A stretch of DNA of 21,022 nucleotides, taken from the NCBI RefSeq assembly GCF_036504375.1, contig NZ_DASXVH010000054.1:1-21022 (forward strand), read 5' to 3'. Under the pieces are notes generated by a model. The model was not told the DNA's origin. It worked only from the letters and a program-made list of their open reading frames with translations, and did no database searches. The stretch comes from Novimethylophilus sp036504375. Its GTDB lineage: Bacteria > Pseudomonadota > Gammaproteobacteria > Burkholderiales > Methylophilaceae. Every line of letters begins with the position of its first letter. The stretch's first letter is position 1. Below are positions 1 through 7,691 of the stretch, piece by piece. Both the position numbers and the translations under genes were made by a program.

Positions 1-34
1 CACTACGCTTGCGAAAGTAGGTCACCGCCAGACG
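1..34 (+). rRNA. rrf: 5S ribosomal RNA, 3' end (partial)
   Basis: The window opens with the 3' end of a 5S rRNA gene. The stretch GCGAAAGTAGGTCACCGCCA closely matches the conserved bacterial 5S 3' region (GCGAGAGTAGG..A.YGCCAG). It is followed within 20 bases by a terminator, as expected at the end of an rrn operon. The body of the gene lies upstream of the window and the exact mature end is uncertain by a few bases. Confidence 0.75.
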
Positions 35-51
35 CTCTATTCCTCACATTT

Positions 52-77
52 AGCCCTCTTCGCGAGGGCTTTTGTGT
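52..77 (+). terminator. Intrinsic terminator of the rRNA operon
   Basis: A perfect 7-bp stem AGCCCTC / GAGGGCT with a short TTCGC loop is followed by TTTTGTGTTT. It directly follows the 5S 3' end, so it very likely ends the rrn transcript. Confidence 0.8.
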
Positions 78-212
78 TTGGAGAAGCGAAGTTTGACGTT
101 CGCAAGGGTCCGGGCTTTTACATTTCCGGCGCAGCGGCGACGAACAGCGTTTAACGCTCGGGTGCGCAGGCAGCAAGATGGCACATCGTTTAGAGTGCCA
201 ATGTATTGAATA

Positions 213-221
213 TGTTATAAT
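213..221 (+). promoter_or_regulatory. Extended -10 promoter of the rimP-nusA-infB operon
   Basis: TGTTATAAT is a perfect extended -10 (TGn plus TATAAT). No convincing -35 box lies at the usual distance, which is typical of extended -10 promoters. Transcription would start near 228, about 40 bases before the rimP ATG. Confidence 0.6.
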
Positions 222-232
222 AAAAACATTAG

Positions 233-254
233 ATGGGCTTCGGGCCCATTTTTT
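233..254 (+). terminator. Leader hairpin with U-tract before rimP (terminator/attenuator)
   Basis: ATGGGC / GCCCAT forms a 6-bp stem with a TTCGG loop, followed by TTTTTTG. It has the shape of an intrinsic terminator and lies between the extended -10 and the rimP start. Because the operon encodes NusA, a pausing and termination factor, an attenuation role is plausible but inferred. It could instead stop read-through from upstream or protect the mRNA 5' end. Confidence 0.6.
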
Positions 255-270
255 GTTTCTGTAAGGAATT

Positions 271-702
271 ATGGACATACAGGCGCTGCTTGAGCGAGTA
301 ATTACCCAGCTGGGCTACGAATTGGTCGACTTCGAGATGTCCAATCGGGGCAAGATGCTGCGGTTGTTTATTGATAAACCGCAGGGTATTACTATTGATG
401 ATTGCGTTCTGGTCAGCAATCATGTTTCGCACTTGTTGGCGGTGGAGCATGATGTTGACTACGACAGGCTGGAGGTTTCTTCCCCCGGCCTGGATCGCGT
501 CTTGAAAAAGGCGTCAGATTTCATGCGATTTGTCGGCACACGCGTAAAGATCAAGTTGCGAGTGCCAATGGATGGCAAAAAGAATTTTGTAGGGGTGCTG
601 CAAGGGCTGGACGATGGTGAAATCTTGGTCGAACGTGATGGAGCAACGTTGCGTTTTGCCATGGCCAATGTCGAGAAGGCGCGGCTGGACCCGGAGTTAT
701 AG
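271..702 (+). CDS. rimP: Ribosome maturation factor RimP
   Basis: RimP binds the 30S subunit in the cytoplasm and is needed for its late maturation (known of the family). The 143-aa product is close to the usual 150 aa. It shows the N-terminal alpha/beta domain with the family pattern around residues 10-35 (YELVDFEM...LRLFIDKPQGI), the DDCVLVSNHVS helix, and the EVSSPGLDRVL signature near residues 67-77, followed by the SH3-like C-terminal domain. The ATG is preceded by a TAAGGA ribosome site. It is the first gene of the operon and stops 12 bases before nusA, the classic rimP-nusA-infB order. Identification is secure. Confidence 0.96.
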   Translation: MDIQALLERVITQLGYELVDFEMSNRGKMLRLFIDKPQGITIDDCVLVSNHVSHLLAVEHDVDYDRLEVSSPGLDRVLKKASDFMRFVGTRVKIKLRVPMDGKKNFVGVLQGLDDGEILVERDGATLRFAMANVEKARLDPEL

Positions 703-714
703 GCGGAGAATGTA

Positions 715-2181
715 ATGAGTCGCGAAATTTTGTTGTTGGTGGATGCATTGGCCCATGAAAAAAATGTGGGCGAAAATGTGATTTTCACGGCATTGGAACT
801 GGCGTTAGCTTCTGCAACCAAGAAGCGGTATCAGGACGATGCGGATATTCGCGTTCAGATTGACCGTGCAACCGGCGATTATCAGTCTTTCCGCTGCTGG
901 ACTGTCGTTTCCGAAGAGGCGTTAGAGAACCCTGCCGCGCAAATCAAACTCGGTGATGAACGGGCACAAGGCCTGATTGAAGGCGACACTATTGAAGAGC
1001 CTCTGGAATCGATCGCTTTCGGGCGTATTGGCGCTCAGGCGGCCAAGCAGGTCATTCTTCAGAAAGTGCGCGAAGCTGAGCGGGAGCAGATACTTAGCGA
1101 GTTTCTGGCACGCTCGGAACATCTGGTCAGCGGTGTCATCAAGCGCATGGAGAAGGGAAATGCGATTATCGAAGTAGGCCGAATTGAAGCCTTATTGCCG
1201 CGAGAGCAAATGATTCCGAAAGAGAATCTGCGCAGCGGGGATAGGGTGAGAGCCTATCTGAGTCGGATAGAACGTAATGTGCGAGGGCCACAGCTGATTT
1301 TGTCGCGAATTTCTCCGGAGTTTATCGCCAAGCTGTTCGAGCTTGAAGTTCCGGAAATTGAAGAAGGATTGCTGGAGATTAAGGCAGCCGCACGCGATCC
1401 CGGCTCGCGCGCCAAGATTGCAGTGAAATCCAACGATCAGCGGCTGGACCCTGTGGGAACATGCGTAGGTATGCGCGGTTCGCGGGTGCAGGCTGTAACC
1501 GCTGAACTGGCGGGAGAGCGTGTGGATATCGTGCTATGGTCAATGGATCCAGCCCAGTTTGTGATTAACGCTATGGCCCCGGCAGAGGTGACACGCATCA
1601 GCATTGATGAAGATGCGCACAGCATGGACGTGGTGGTCGCGGAGGATCAGCTTGCACTGGCAATAGGCCGCGGCGGACAGAATGTCAGGCTGGCATCTCA
1701 GTTGACAGGTTGGGAGCTTAACCTGATGACGGAGGAAGAAGCCGAACAGAAGGGCGAAGAAGAGTACGGTAAAGCTCGACAGCTGTTTATGGATCGACTG
1801 GACGTAGATGAGGAAGTCGCCGATATACTGATTCAGGAGGGCTTCAGCACGCTTGAGGAAATCGCTTACGTGCCATTGAACGAAATGCATGATATCGAAG
1901 CCCTTGATGAAGATACGATCAATGAGCTGCGCAGCCGCGCTCGCAATGCGCTGCTGACAGAAGCCATCGCCCGCGAAGAAAAGGTTGGAGAGTCTTCCGA
2001 GGATTTACTCGCGATGCAAGGCATGGATACAGAACTGGCACATCTTCTGGCGTCTAAAGGTGTAGTTAAGGTGGAAGATTTGGCGGACCTGGCCGTGGAC
2101 GAGTTGGTTGAAATGACAGGCATGGATGATGAGCGCGCCAAGCAGCTCATCATGACGGCGCGTGCGCCATGGTTCGCCTGA
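715..2181 (+). CDS. nusA: Transcription termination/antitermination protein NusA
   Basis: NusA binds RNA polymerase and nascent RNA, promotes pausing and hairpin termination, and takes part in rRNA antitermination. The 488-aa protein has the full proteobacterial layout: an N-terminal RNAP-binding domain (about 1-125), an S1 domain (about 132-200), two KH domains (about 230-345, including VGMRGSRVQAV and AIGRGGQNVRLASQLTGW), and two C-terminal acidic helix-hairpin-helix repeats (about 360-420 and 435-488). The ATG follows GGCGGAGA. It lies between rimP and infB in the conserved operon. E. coli NusA has 495 residues, so this copy is full length with no missing domain. Confidence 0.97.
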   Translation: MSREILLLVDALAHEKNVGENVIFTALELALASATKKRYQDDADIRVQIDRATGDYQSFRCWTVVSEEALENPAAQIKLGDERAQGLIEGDTIEEPLESIAFGRIGAQAAKQVILQKVREAEREQILSEFLARSEHLVSGVIKRMEKGNAIIEVGRIEALLPREQMIPKENLRSGDRVRAYLSRIERNVRGPQLILSRISPEFIAKLFELEVPEIEEGLLEIKAAARDPGSRAKIAVKSNDQRLDPVGTCVGMRGSRVQAVTAELAGERVDIVLWSMDPAQFVINAMAPAEVTRISIDEDAHSMDVVVAEDQLALAIGRGGQNVRLASQLTGWELNLMTEEEAEQKGEEEYGKARQLFMDRLDVDEEVADILIQEGFSTLEEIAYVPLNEMHDIEALDEDTINELRSRARNALLTEAIAREEKVGESSEDLLAMQGMDTELAHLLASKGVVKVEDLADLAVDELVEMTGMDDERAKQLIMTARAPWFA

Positions 2182-2214
2182 TACAGGGCGTAAAAGCGGG
2201 AACAGGGAAACAGA

Positions 2215-4932
2215 ATGGCACAGACGAGCGTAACGCAATTCGCCACGGAGCTTGGCTTACCGGCTGAGCTTTTGTTGGAACAATTAAAGGCTGCCGGGGT
2301 GAACAAATCTTCTTCGGAGGATTTGCTTGCCGAACATGACAAAGCGGCGCTCCTGGAGCATTTGCGTAAAGAGCATGGCGCACAGCAGCCTAAAAACAAG
2401 ATTACCCTGACCCGCAAGCAGGTTTCAGAAATCAAGCAATCCACGGGAACAGGTCGCGGTCGAACTATCCAGGTGGAAGTAAAGAAGAAGCGCATACTGG
2501 TAAGGCGTGATGCTGCGACCGAAACCGGAGAGATGTCTGAGCCGACTGAAAAGGTTGAGCCGATGGAAGCGGCAGTAACAGCCGAGCAGGCAGCGCCGGT
2601 TATACAGCCGGAGATTGAAACGGAACAGGTGGTAATCGAAGAGCCCGAGCTTGTTGAGCCGGAAGCCGTGGAGGAACAGCCGGCAGCAGCCGAGCCGGCG
2701 AAAGAGAGCGCGCCTGTCGCGCCCTCACCAGAAAAAATACATCGTCCGGCTGCGAAGGTATCCGTGCTAGACGCGGAACAGATCGCGAAGCGCGGTGAAG
2801 AGGCCCGCCGCCAGGCGGAACTGATCGCTATCCAGAGCGAAGAAAAGCGTAAAAAGCAGGAACTTCTGCAGAAGAAGCAGGAGGCAGAAGCTAAAAAAGT
2901 GGCTGAAGAAGAGGCTGCCAAGAAAAAGCTTTCCGAAGGCACACTACACAAACCTGTTGGTAAACCTGGCGAAAAGCCCAAAGCCGCTGACACCAAAGGT
3001 AAAAAAGGCGCGACTGGAGAATGGGGCGGAGATGCGGCTAAACGTCGCTCCGGACCCAAGGCGCGCGGCGATGTCGGGATAGGGCAGGGCTGGCGTGCAC
3101 CTGGTCGGTCGAAAGCGGGCAAGCACCATAAAGACGCTGAAGGGCAGCACGCATTTTTGGCGCCTACGGAGCCCATCGTGCACGAGGTTTTGGTGCCGGA
3201 AACGATTTCCGTCGCTGACCTTGCTCATAAAATGGCCGTCAAGGCTGCCGAGGTTATCAAAACATTGATGAAGATGGGCATGATGGTGACCATCAACCAA
3301 GTGCTCGATCAGGAAACAGCGATGATTGTGGTCGAGGAATTGGGCCACGTTGCCAAGGCAGCGGAAGCTAATGATCCGGAAGCCTTCCTGACAGATGCGG
3401 AGCATATGGAAGCTCTGCAGGAGCCACGTCCGCCGGTCGTGACGGTGATGGGGCATGTCGACCATGGGAAAACTTCGCTGCTGGACTATATCCGCCGCAC
3501 GCGCGTAGCTAGCGGCGAAGCTGGCGGCATTACCCAGCATATCGGCGCTTACCATGTTGAAACGCCGCGTGGCATGGTGACCTTTCTTGATACGCCGGGA
3601 CACGAGGCATTCACTGCGATGCGTGCACGCGGTGCAAAAGCTACCGACGTCGTTATTCTGGTGGTAGCCGCTGACGATGGCGTCATGCCGCAAACGATTG
3701 AAGCCATCCACCACGCCAAGGCCGCCAAGGTGCCACTGGTGGTTGCAGTGACCAAAATCGACAAACCATCTGCCAACTCGGAGCGTGTCCGACAGGAATT
3801 GGTGGCGCAGGAAGTCGTACCGGAAGACTGGGGCGGCGATACGATGTTCGTGGAAGTATCCGCCAAGACTGGCCAAGGCATCGATACCCTGCTGGAAGCC
3901 GTGCTGTTGCAGGCAGAAGTGCTGGAGCTGAAGGCGCCCAAAACCACTCCTGCGAAGGGCCTGGTGATCGAGGGCCGCCTCGACAAGGGGCGCGGGCCGG
4001 TTGCTACGGTTCTGGTGCAATCGGGCGTGCTGAAGCGCGGCGACATGCTGCTGGCCGGAAGCGTGTTCGGACGCGTGCGAGCGATGCTTGACGAAAATGG
4101 CAAGGAAGTAAAGGAAGCCGGGCCATCTATCCCGGTTGAAATTCTTGGCATGTCCGATGTGCCGAATGCCGGCGAAGAAACCATTGTGCTCAACGATGAG
4201 CGCAAGGCGCGTGAAATCGCGCTGTTCCGCCAAGGCAAGTTCCGCGACGTGAAACTTGCGCGCCAGCAGGCATCCAAACTCGAGAATATGCTCGAGCAAA
4301 TGACCGAAGGCGAGGTAAAGACTCTGCCTCTGATCATCAAGTCGGACGTGCAGGGCTCTTACGAAGCGCTTTCTACCTCGCTGCAGAAACTGTCCACGGA
4401 CGAGGTCAAGGTTAACGTACTGCATACCGGTGTCGGCGCCATCACGGAATCCGATGTCAATTTGGCTGTGGCTTCCAAGGCAGTGGTAATCGGCTTCAAT
4501 GTGCGTGCAGATTTTGGCGCGCGCAAGCTGATCGAATCTTCGGGGGTTGATGTACGTTATTACAACATCATTTACGAGGCCGTCGATGAAGTGCGTGCTG
4601 CGCTCACCGGGATGCTGTCGCCGGAAGAAAAAGAAAATGTCATCGGCCTGGTGGAAATCAGGCAGGTATTCCGCATTTCCAAGGTCGGCGCGATTGCTGG
4701 CTGTTATGTGCTCGACGGTATGATCAAACGGGGCTCCAGGGTGCGCGTGCTGCGTAACAATGTGGTGATGCATGATGGAGAGCTGGACTCGCTCAAGCGC
4801 TTCAAGGATGACGTCAAGGAGGTTAAAGCCGGCTTTGAATGCGGCTTGTCAGTCAAGAACTTCAACGATATCAATGAGGGTGACCAGCTGGAAGTCTACG
4901 AGATGGTGGAAGTCGCCCGCACCTCACTGTAA
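2215..4932 (+). CDS. infB: Translation initiation factor IF-2
   Basis: IF-2 is the GTPase that places initiator fMet-tRNA on the 30S subunit and promotes subunit joining. The 905-aa protein begins with an IF2_N helical domain (residues 1-55), then a long charged Glu/Lys/Ala-rich linker with predicted coiled coil (about 190-240), and a second IF2_N-like domain (about 320-375). The G domain follows, with G1 GHVDHGKT at 413-420, G3 DTPGH at 459-463, G4 TKID at 513-516 and a SAKTG G5, then the beta-barrel and C-terminal fMet-tRNA-binding domains. The start is supported by AGGGAAA upstream. The stop overlaps the rbfA start by one base (TAATG), so the two are probably translationally coupled. Confidence 0.97.
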   Translation: MAQTSVTQFATELGLPAELLLEQLKAAGVNKSSSEDLLAEHDKAALLEHLRKEHGAQQPKNKITLTRKQVSEIKQSTGTGRGRTIQVEVKKKRILVRRDAATETGEMSEPTEKVEPMEAAVTAEQAAPVIQPEIETEQVVIEEPELVEPEAVEEQPAAAEPAKESAPVAPSPEKIHRPAAKVSVLDAEQIAKRGEEARRQAELIAIQSEEKRKKQELLQKKQEAEAKKVAEEEAAKKKLSEGTLHKPVGKPGEKPKAADTKGKKGATGEWGGDAAKRRSGPKARGDVGIGQGWRAPGRSKAGKHHKDAEGQHAFLAPTEPIVHEVLVPETISVADLAHKMAVKAAEVIKTLMKMGMMVTINQVLDQETAMIVVEELGHVAKAAEANDPEAFLTDAEHMEALQEPRPPVVTVMGHVDHGKTSLLDYIRRTRVASGEAGGITQHIGAYHVETPRGMVTFLDTPGHEAFTAMRARGAKATDVVILVVAADDGVMPQTIEAIHHAKAAKVPLVVAVTKIDKPSANSERVRQELVAQEVVPEDWGGDTMFVEVSAKTGQGIDTLLEAVLLQAEVLELKAPKTTPAKGLVIEGRLDKGRGPVATVLVQSGVLKRGDMLLAGSVFGRVRAMLDENGKEVKEAGPSIPVEILGMSDVPNAGEETIVLNDERKAREIALFRQGKFRDVKLARQQASKLENMLEQMTEGEVKTLPLIIKSDVQGSYEALSTSLQKLSTDEVKVNVLHTGVGAITESDVNLAVASKAVVIGFNVRADFGARKLIESSGVDVRYYNIIYEAVDEVRAALTGMLSPEEKENVIGLVEIRQVFRISKVGAIAGCYVLDGMIKRGSRVRVLRNNVVMHDGELDSLKRFKDDVKEVKAGFECGLSVKNFNDINEGDQLEVYEMVEVARTSL

Positions 4933-5282
4933 TGGCTAAAGAGTTTTCCCGCAGCCAGCGTGTAGCAGAACAGATCCGGCGCGAGCTTGCGGACCTGCTG
5001 CAATTCGAGGTCAAGGATCCGCGGGCAAGCAAGGTGACCTTGACCGAAGTCGAGGTCACCGGCGATCTCGCCCACGCCAAAATTTATTTCGTTACGCAGG
5101 AAGATGCAAGCGCTGCGGTTACTGCCCTGGGCAAGGCCGCAGGCTTCTTGCGTAGCCAACTGTCCCGGCGTCTCTTGTTGCGTTCGGTACCCCAGTTGCA
5201 TTTTGTCTATGATGAATCTCTGGACCGGGGCATGCGCTTGTCGCAACTGATCGACAAGGCTAGATCGTCCGATAATTCCTGA
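4932..5282 (+). CDS. rbfA: 30S ribosome-binding factor RbfA
   Basis: RbfA is a KH-fold protein that binds the 30S subunit near the 16S rRNA 5' helix and is needed for maturation and cold adaptation. The 116-aa product has the family N-terminus (FSRSQRVAEQIRRELADLL) and the conserved VKDPR motif near residue 32. It ends close to the hallmark FVYDESLDRGMRLSQLI region. It overlaps the infB stop codon by one base and has no separate strong ribosome site, which fits translational coupling. It is shorter than E. coli RbfA (133 aa) only at the variable C-terminal tail. Confidence 0.95.
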   Translation: MAKEFSRSQRVAEQIRRELADLLQFEVKDPRASKVTLTEVEVTGDLAHAKIYFVTQEDASAAVTALGKAAGFLRSQLSRRLLLRSVPQLHFVYDESLDRGMRLSQLIDKARSSDNS

Positions 5283-5293
5283 CCCTCCTTTTC

Positions 5294-6193
5294 GTGCAAG
5301 TAAAACGTATCAAGCGGCCCATCAGCGGCGTACTGCTGTTGGACAAGCCCGCCGGTTGTTCTTCCAATCAGGCGTTGCAGCGTGTCAAACGCCTGTATCA
5401 GGCCGCCAAGGCCGGCCACACCGGAACCCTCGATCCGTTTGCTACCGGGTTGCTTCCGATCTGTTTCGGCGAAGCTACGAAGTTTTCTCATACTCTGTTG
5501 GACGCCGACAAAGTGTACCGCGCTGTGCTCAAGCTCGGTGCGATAACCACGACCGGAGATACGGAAGGCGAGGTTACTGGCTGCAAAGCGGTAAAACTCA
5601 GCCGGGATGAGGTTGAGCGCGCCGTCAGTGCGTTCCATGGAAAAATTACTCAAACCCCGCCCATGCATTCGGCGCTCAAGCATCAGGGCAAGCCGCTATA
5701 CGAGTATGCTCGTGCGGGAGTAGAGATCGAGCGAAAATCGCGTGAAGTAACCATCCATAGCATCGCGCTGCATAAATTCGAAGGAGATGAGGCAGAAATT
5801 CATGTGGCCTGCAGTAAAGGCACTTATATTCGGGTGCTGGGTGAAGACATTGGCAAACAGCTAGGGTGCGGTGCACATTTGGCCGTTCTGGAACGCTTGT
5901 CGACAGGAGGTTTCCAGTTGGAGGATGCCTATTCTTTGGAACAATTGGAAGCCATGACAGAATCTCGGCGCGATCAGGCATTGCTGCCGGTCGATGTACT
6001 TCTGGCTGGTTTGCCGGCGGTTGAGGTAGATGACGAGAGTGCTTTTTATTTCCGCCGGGGACAGGCTTTATGGAAGTCGGGAATCGCAACAAGCGGTTTG
6101 ATAAGAATTTACGCCTCGCATGGGGTGTTTATTGGCGTGGCCGAGAGTCTCGGGGATGGGCGCATCGCGCCGCGCCGGGTAGTTCTTACATAA
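5294..6193 (+). CDS. truB: tRNA pseudouridine(55) synthase TruB
   Basis: TruB isomerises U55 in the T-loop of tRNAs to pseudouridine. The 299-aa protein has the TruB motif GHTGTLDPFATGLLP with the catalytic aspartate at residue 47, the RGTY-type motif as KGTYIRVLGEDIG, and a C-terminal PUA-like tail ending in GRIAPRRVV. The start chosen is GTG at 5294, since the protein begins QVKRIKRPISGVLLLDKPAG as in relatives. There is no good Shine-Dalgarno before it, so expression probably depends on coupling to rbfA, 11 bases upstream. It is the last gene of the operon and is followed by a strong terminator. Confidence 0.96.
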   Translation: MQVKRIKRPISGVLLLDKPAGCSSNQALQRVKRLYQAAKAGHTGTLDPFATGLLPICFGEATKFSHTLLDADKVYRAVLKLGAITTTGDTEGEVTGCKAVKLSRDEVERAVSAFHGKITQTPPMHSALKHQGKPLYEYARAGVEIERKSREVTIHSIALHKFEGDEAEIHVACSKGTYIRVLGEDIGKQLGCGAHLAVLERLSTGGFQLEDAYSLEQLEAMTESRRDQALLPVDVLLAGLPAVEVDDESAFYFRRGQALWKSGIATSGLIRIYASHGVFIGVAESLGDGRIAPRRVVLT

Positions 6194-6214
6194 ACGCAGG
6201 CTGAATCAATCAAT

Positions 6215-6245
6215 AAAAAACCACGTCAACACGACGTGGTTTTTT
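6215..6245. terminator. Bidirectional terminator between truB and hxlB
   Basis: A perfect CCACGTC / GACGTGG stem with a 5-base loop is flanked by A6 on the left and T6 on the right. It therefore ends with a U-tract on both strands. It lies between the convergent truB (+) and hxlB (-) genes and can serve both. Confidence 0.9.
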
Positions 6246-6283
6246 ATATGATGGCTTGCAAATAAAAGCCCATCGACTCAGGG

Positions 6284-6823
6284 CTATTCCAGGTTTGCGT
6301 GAATTGCGCGCATCCCTTCCTCGGTAAGCCCTTTTTCATGCACGATGTGCGAAATAATGGCTTCCAGAAAGACCAGCGTGGATAGTTCAAACACGGTGCC
6401 CATCGGCATGCCGTGAACAATCCCGAAGCTGTTTTCATTGCCGCTGCCGATTTGGCAGACTAAATCAGCTATTTCCGCCATTGGCGATTTGCCCTTCATT
6501 GAAACTATGGCAACCTGAGCACCAACAGACTTCGCTTTTTTTACCAGTGGCAGCAAAGTTTCCGTTCCGCCGGAACCGGAAATCACGATAAATAAATCAC
6601 CGTTTTGAATGCTGGGAGTAATGATTTCACCTACCATGTAGACTTTGTAACCACTGTGCATCAGCCGCATGGCAAAAAATCTGGAGACTAGGCCAGAACG
6701 ACCGGCGCCCGTGATGAAAATGCGATTGGCCTTATCGATGGTGGCTACGATCTTGTCAACCAAGCTGTCGTCGGTCGCTTGAAGAACGTTTGAAATTTTA
6801 TTTAGGATAAGTTCCTGATGCAT
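6284..6823 (-). CDS. hxlB: 6-phospho-3-hexuloisomerase (PHI)
   Basis: PHI converts D-arabino-hex-3-ulose-6-phosphate, the product of HxlA, to fructose-6-phosphate in the RuMP pathway. The 179-aa protein is a single SIS (sugar isomerase) domain of the size usual for PHI. It has GAGRSGLVSR near residues 39-48, the phosphosugar-binding SGSGGTETLLP, and a C-terminal MGTVFELSTLVFLEA helix ending in HANLE, all typical of PHI. The start is backed by ATGAGGTG 7 bases upstream. It is downstream of two hxlA genes on the same strand, which settles the function over other SIS proteins. A terminator separates it from hxlA1. Confidence 0.94.
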   Translation of the reverse strand: MHQELILNKISNVLQATDDSLVDKIVATIDKANRIFITGAGRSGLVSRFFAMRLMHSGYKVYMVGEIITPSIQNGDLFIVISGSGGTETLLPLVKKAKSVGAQVAIVSMKGKSPMAEIADLVCQIGSGNENSFGIVHGMPMGTVFELSTLVFLEAIISHIVHEKGLTEEGMRAIHANLE

Positions 6824-6880
6824 GGCTGTTCACCTCATAAAATTCTTGATTAATATTCCAGACGCGGAAATCTGCCGTAC

Positions 6881-6930
6881 AAAAAAATAATCCACCATAT
6901 CGGATCAGATGCGAGCCGAGATGGTGGATT
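6881..6930 (-). terminator. Intrinsic terminator between hxlA1 and hxlB
   Basis: AATCCACCAT (6889-6898) and ATGGTGGATT (6921-6930) form a perfect 10-bp stem, with an extra CGG/CCG inner pairing. Read on the - strand it is followed by ATTTTTTT. It lies about 18 bases after the hxlA1 stop, so it ends or attenuates transcription before hxlB. Confidence 0.8.
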
Positions 6931-6948
6931 CTGACGTCAGATTAACGC

Positions 6949-7590
6949 TTACGCAGACCTTGCCAGAGCGGTAATCTCGGCAGCAGCAGCAGCAGGATCA
7001 GCAGCGCCATAGATGGCGGCGCCAGCCACTACGATGTTGGCGCCAGCCTTAACGACTTGCTGAACCGTTGCCGGCTTGATGCCACCAGCAACCGAAACCT
7101 TAACGGGCAGACCGAAGCTGGCAACCAGACCCAGGTCTACGAACGGGGTTTGGCCAGCAGCCTGTTGGTCCAGACCGGTGTGTACACCGATGATGTGTGC
7201 GCCAAGAGCAGCCACTTCCTTGGTGCGGGCGCCCTTGTCGATGACGTTGATCAGGTCAACTTGAGCTTCCTTGCCGTAGGCGTTGGCAACATCGATAACA
7301 CCCTTGATGGTGCCGATGTCTGCGGTGCCGAGAACGGTACAAATGTCAGCACCAGCCTTGTAGAAAGGCTCGGCTTCATAATAACCAGCGTCCATGGTCT
7401 TCAGGTCGACCAGGATCTTGTTGTTGGGGAACTTGTCACGCAAGGTCTTGAGCAAGTTGATGCCGTTGTGCTTGATGCATGGCGTACCGATTTCAAGAAT
7501 ATCTACGTGCGGAGCTACTTTGGTAGCGAGTGCAACGGTTTGATCGAAATCGAGTGAATCTAATGCCATCTGAACTAATGGTTTTGCCAT
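6949..7590 (-). CDS. hxlA: 3-hexulose-6-phosphate synthase, copy 1
   Basis: HPS condenses formaldehyde with ribulose-5-phosphate to hex-3-ulose-6-phosphate, the formaldehyde-fixing step of the RuMP cycle. The 213-aa protein is a full-length member of the OMP decarboxylase-like TIM-barrel family. It shows E33 in ILEIGTP, the DxKxxD motif at D62-K64-D67 (DLKTMDAG), H137 in GVHTG, and the phosphate-binding VAGGIK and VAGAAIYG loops. The start has a strong GGAGGAT ribosome site. By eye it is about 70% identical to the neighbouring copy, and the catalytic residues are intact in both. It is followed by a terminator and then hxlB. Confidence 0.95.
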   Translation of the reverse strand: MAKPLVQMALDSLDFDQTVALATKVAPHVDILEIGTPCIKHNGINLLKTLRDKFPNNKILVDLKTMDAGYYEAEPFYKAGADICTVLGTADIGTIKGVIDVANAYGKEAQVDLINVIDKGARTKEVAALGAHIIGVHTGLDQQAAGQTPFVDLGLVASFGLPVKVSVAGGIKPATVQQVVKAGANIVVAGAAIYGAADPAAAAAEITALARSA

Positions 7591-7691
7591 GGTACATCCT
7601 CCGATTGGTTAAAAATTTATGATTGTGTTACAGAATCTGCTTGAAAAATAATACCGCAGCTGCTTATTTATAATACATCTTTATGGATGAA
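7591..7691 (-). other. Spacer between the two hxlA genes
   Basis: This 101-bp AT-rich spacer contains the hxlA1 ribosome site. Around 7653-7678 there is a weak AAATAA / TTATTT inverted repeat around GCAGCTGC, followed on the - strand by TTTTTC. That could be a weak terminator, or its TATTAT could be a -10 element. I cannot decide between co-transcription and a separate hxlA1 promoter. Confidence 0.35.

Larger units (their letters stand above)
78..270. other. Intergenic region between rrn terminator and rimP
   Basis: I see no gene here. It holds an AGCGTTTAACGCT palindrome (146-158), a TGGCAC / GTGCCA inverted repeat (179-184 and 195-200), and then the extended -10 and leader hairpin described separately. 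No tRNA cloverleaf is apparent, although in E. coli a tRNA (metY) precedes rimP. Confidence 0.5.

Noticed and set aside
93..98. TTGACG as a -35 box in the rrn-rimP spacer
   Set aside because: No acceptable -10 follows at 16-18 bases.
2944..4773. 609-codon open frame on the - strand inside infB
   Set aside because: It lies entirely opposite the unmistakable IF-2 gene. The translation is rich in His, Arg and Phe with no recognisable motif, which is typical of antisense shadow in GC-rich coding sequence.
7057..7557. 166-codon + strand frame opposite hxlA1 (and a similar one at 7683-8198)
   Set aside because: Both are in the complementary frame of clear HPS genes; their similarity to each other only reflects the paralogy of the true genes.
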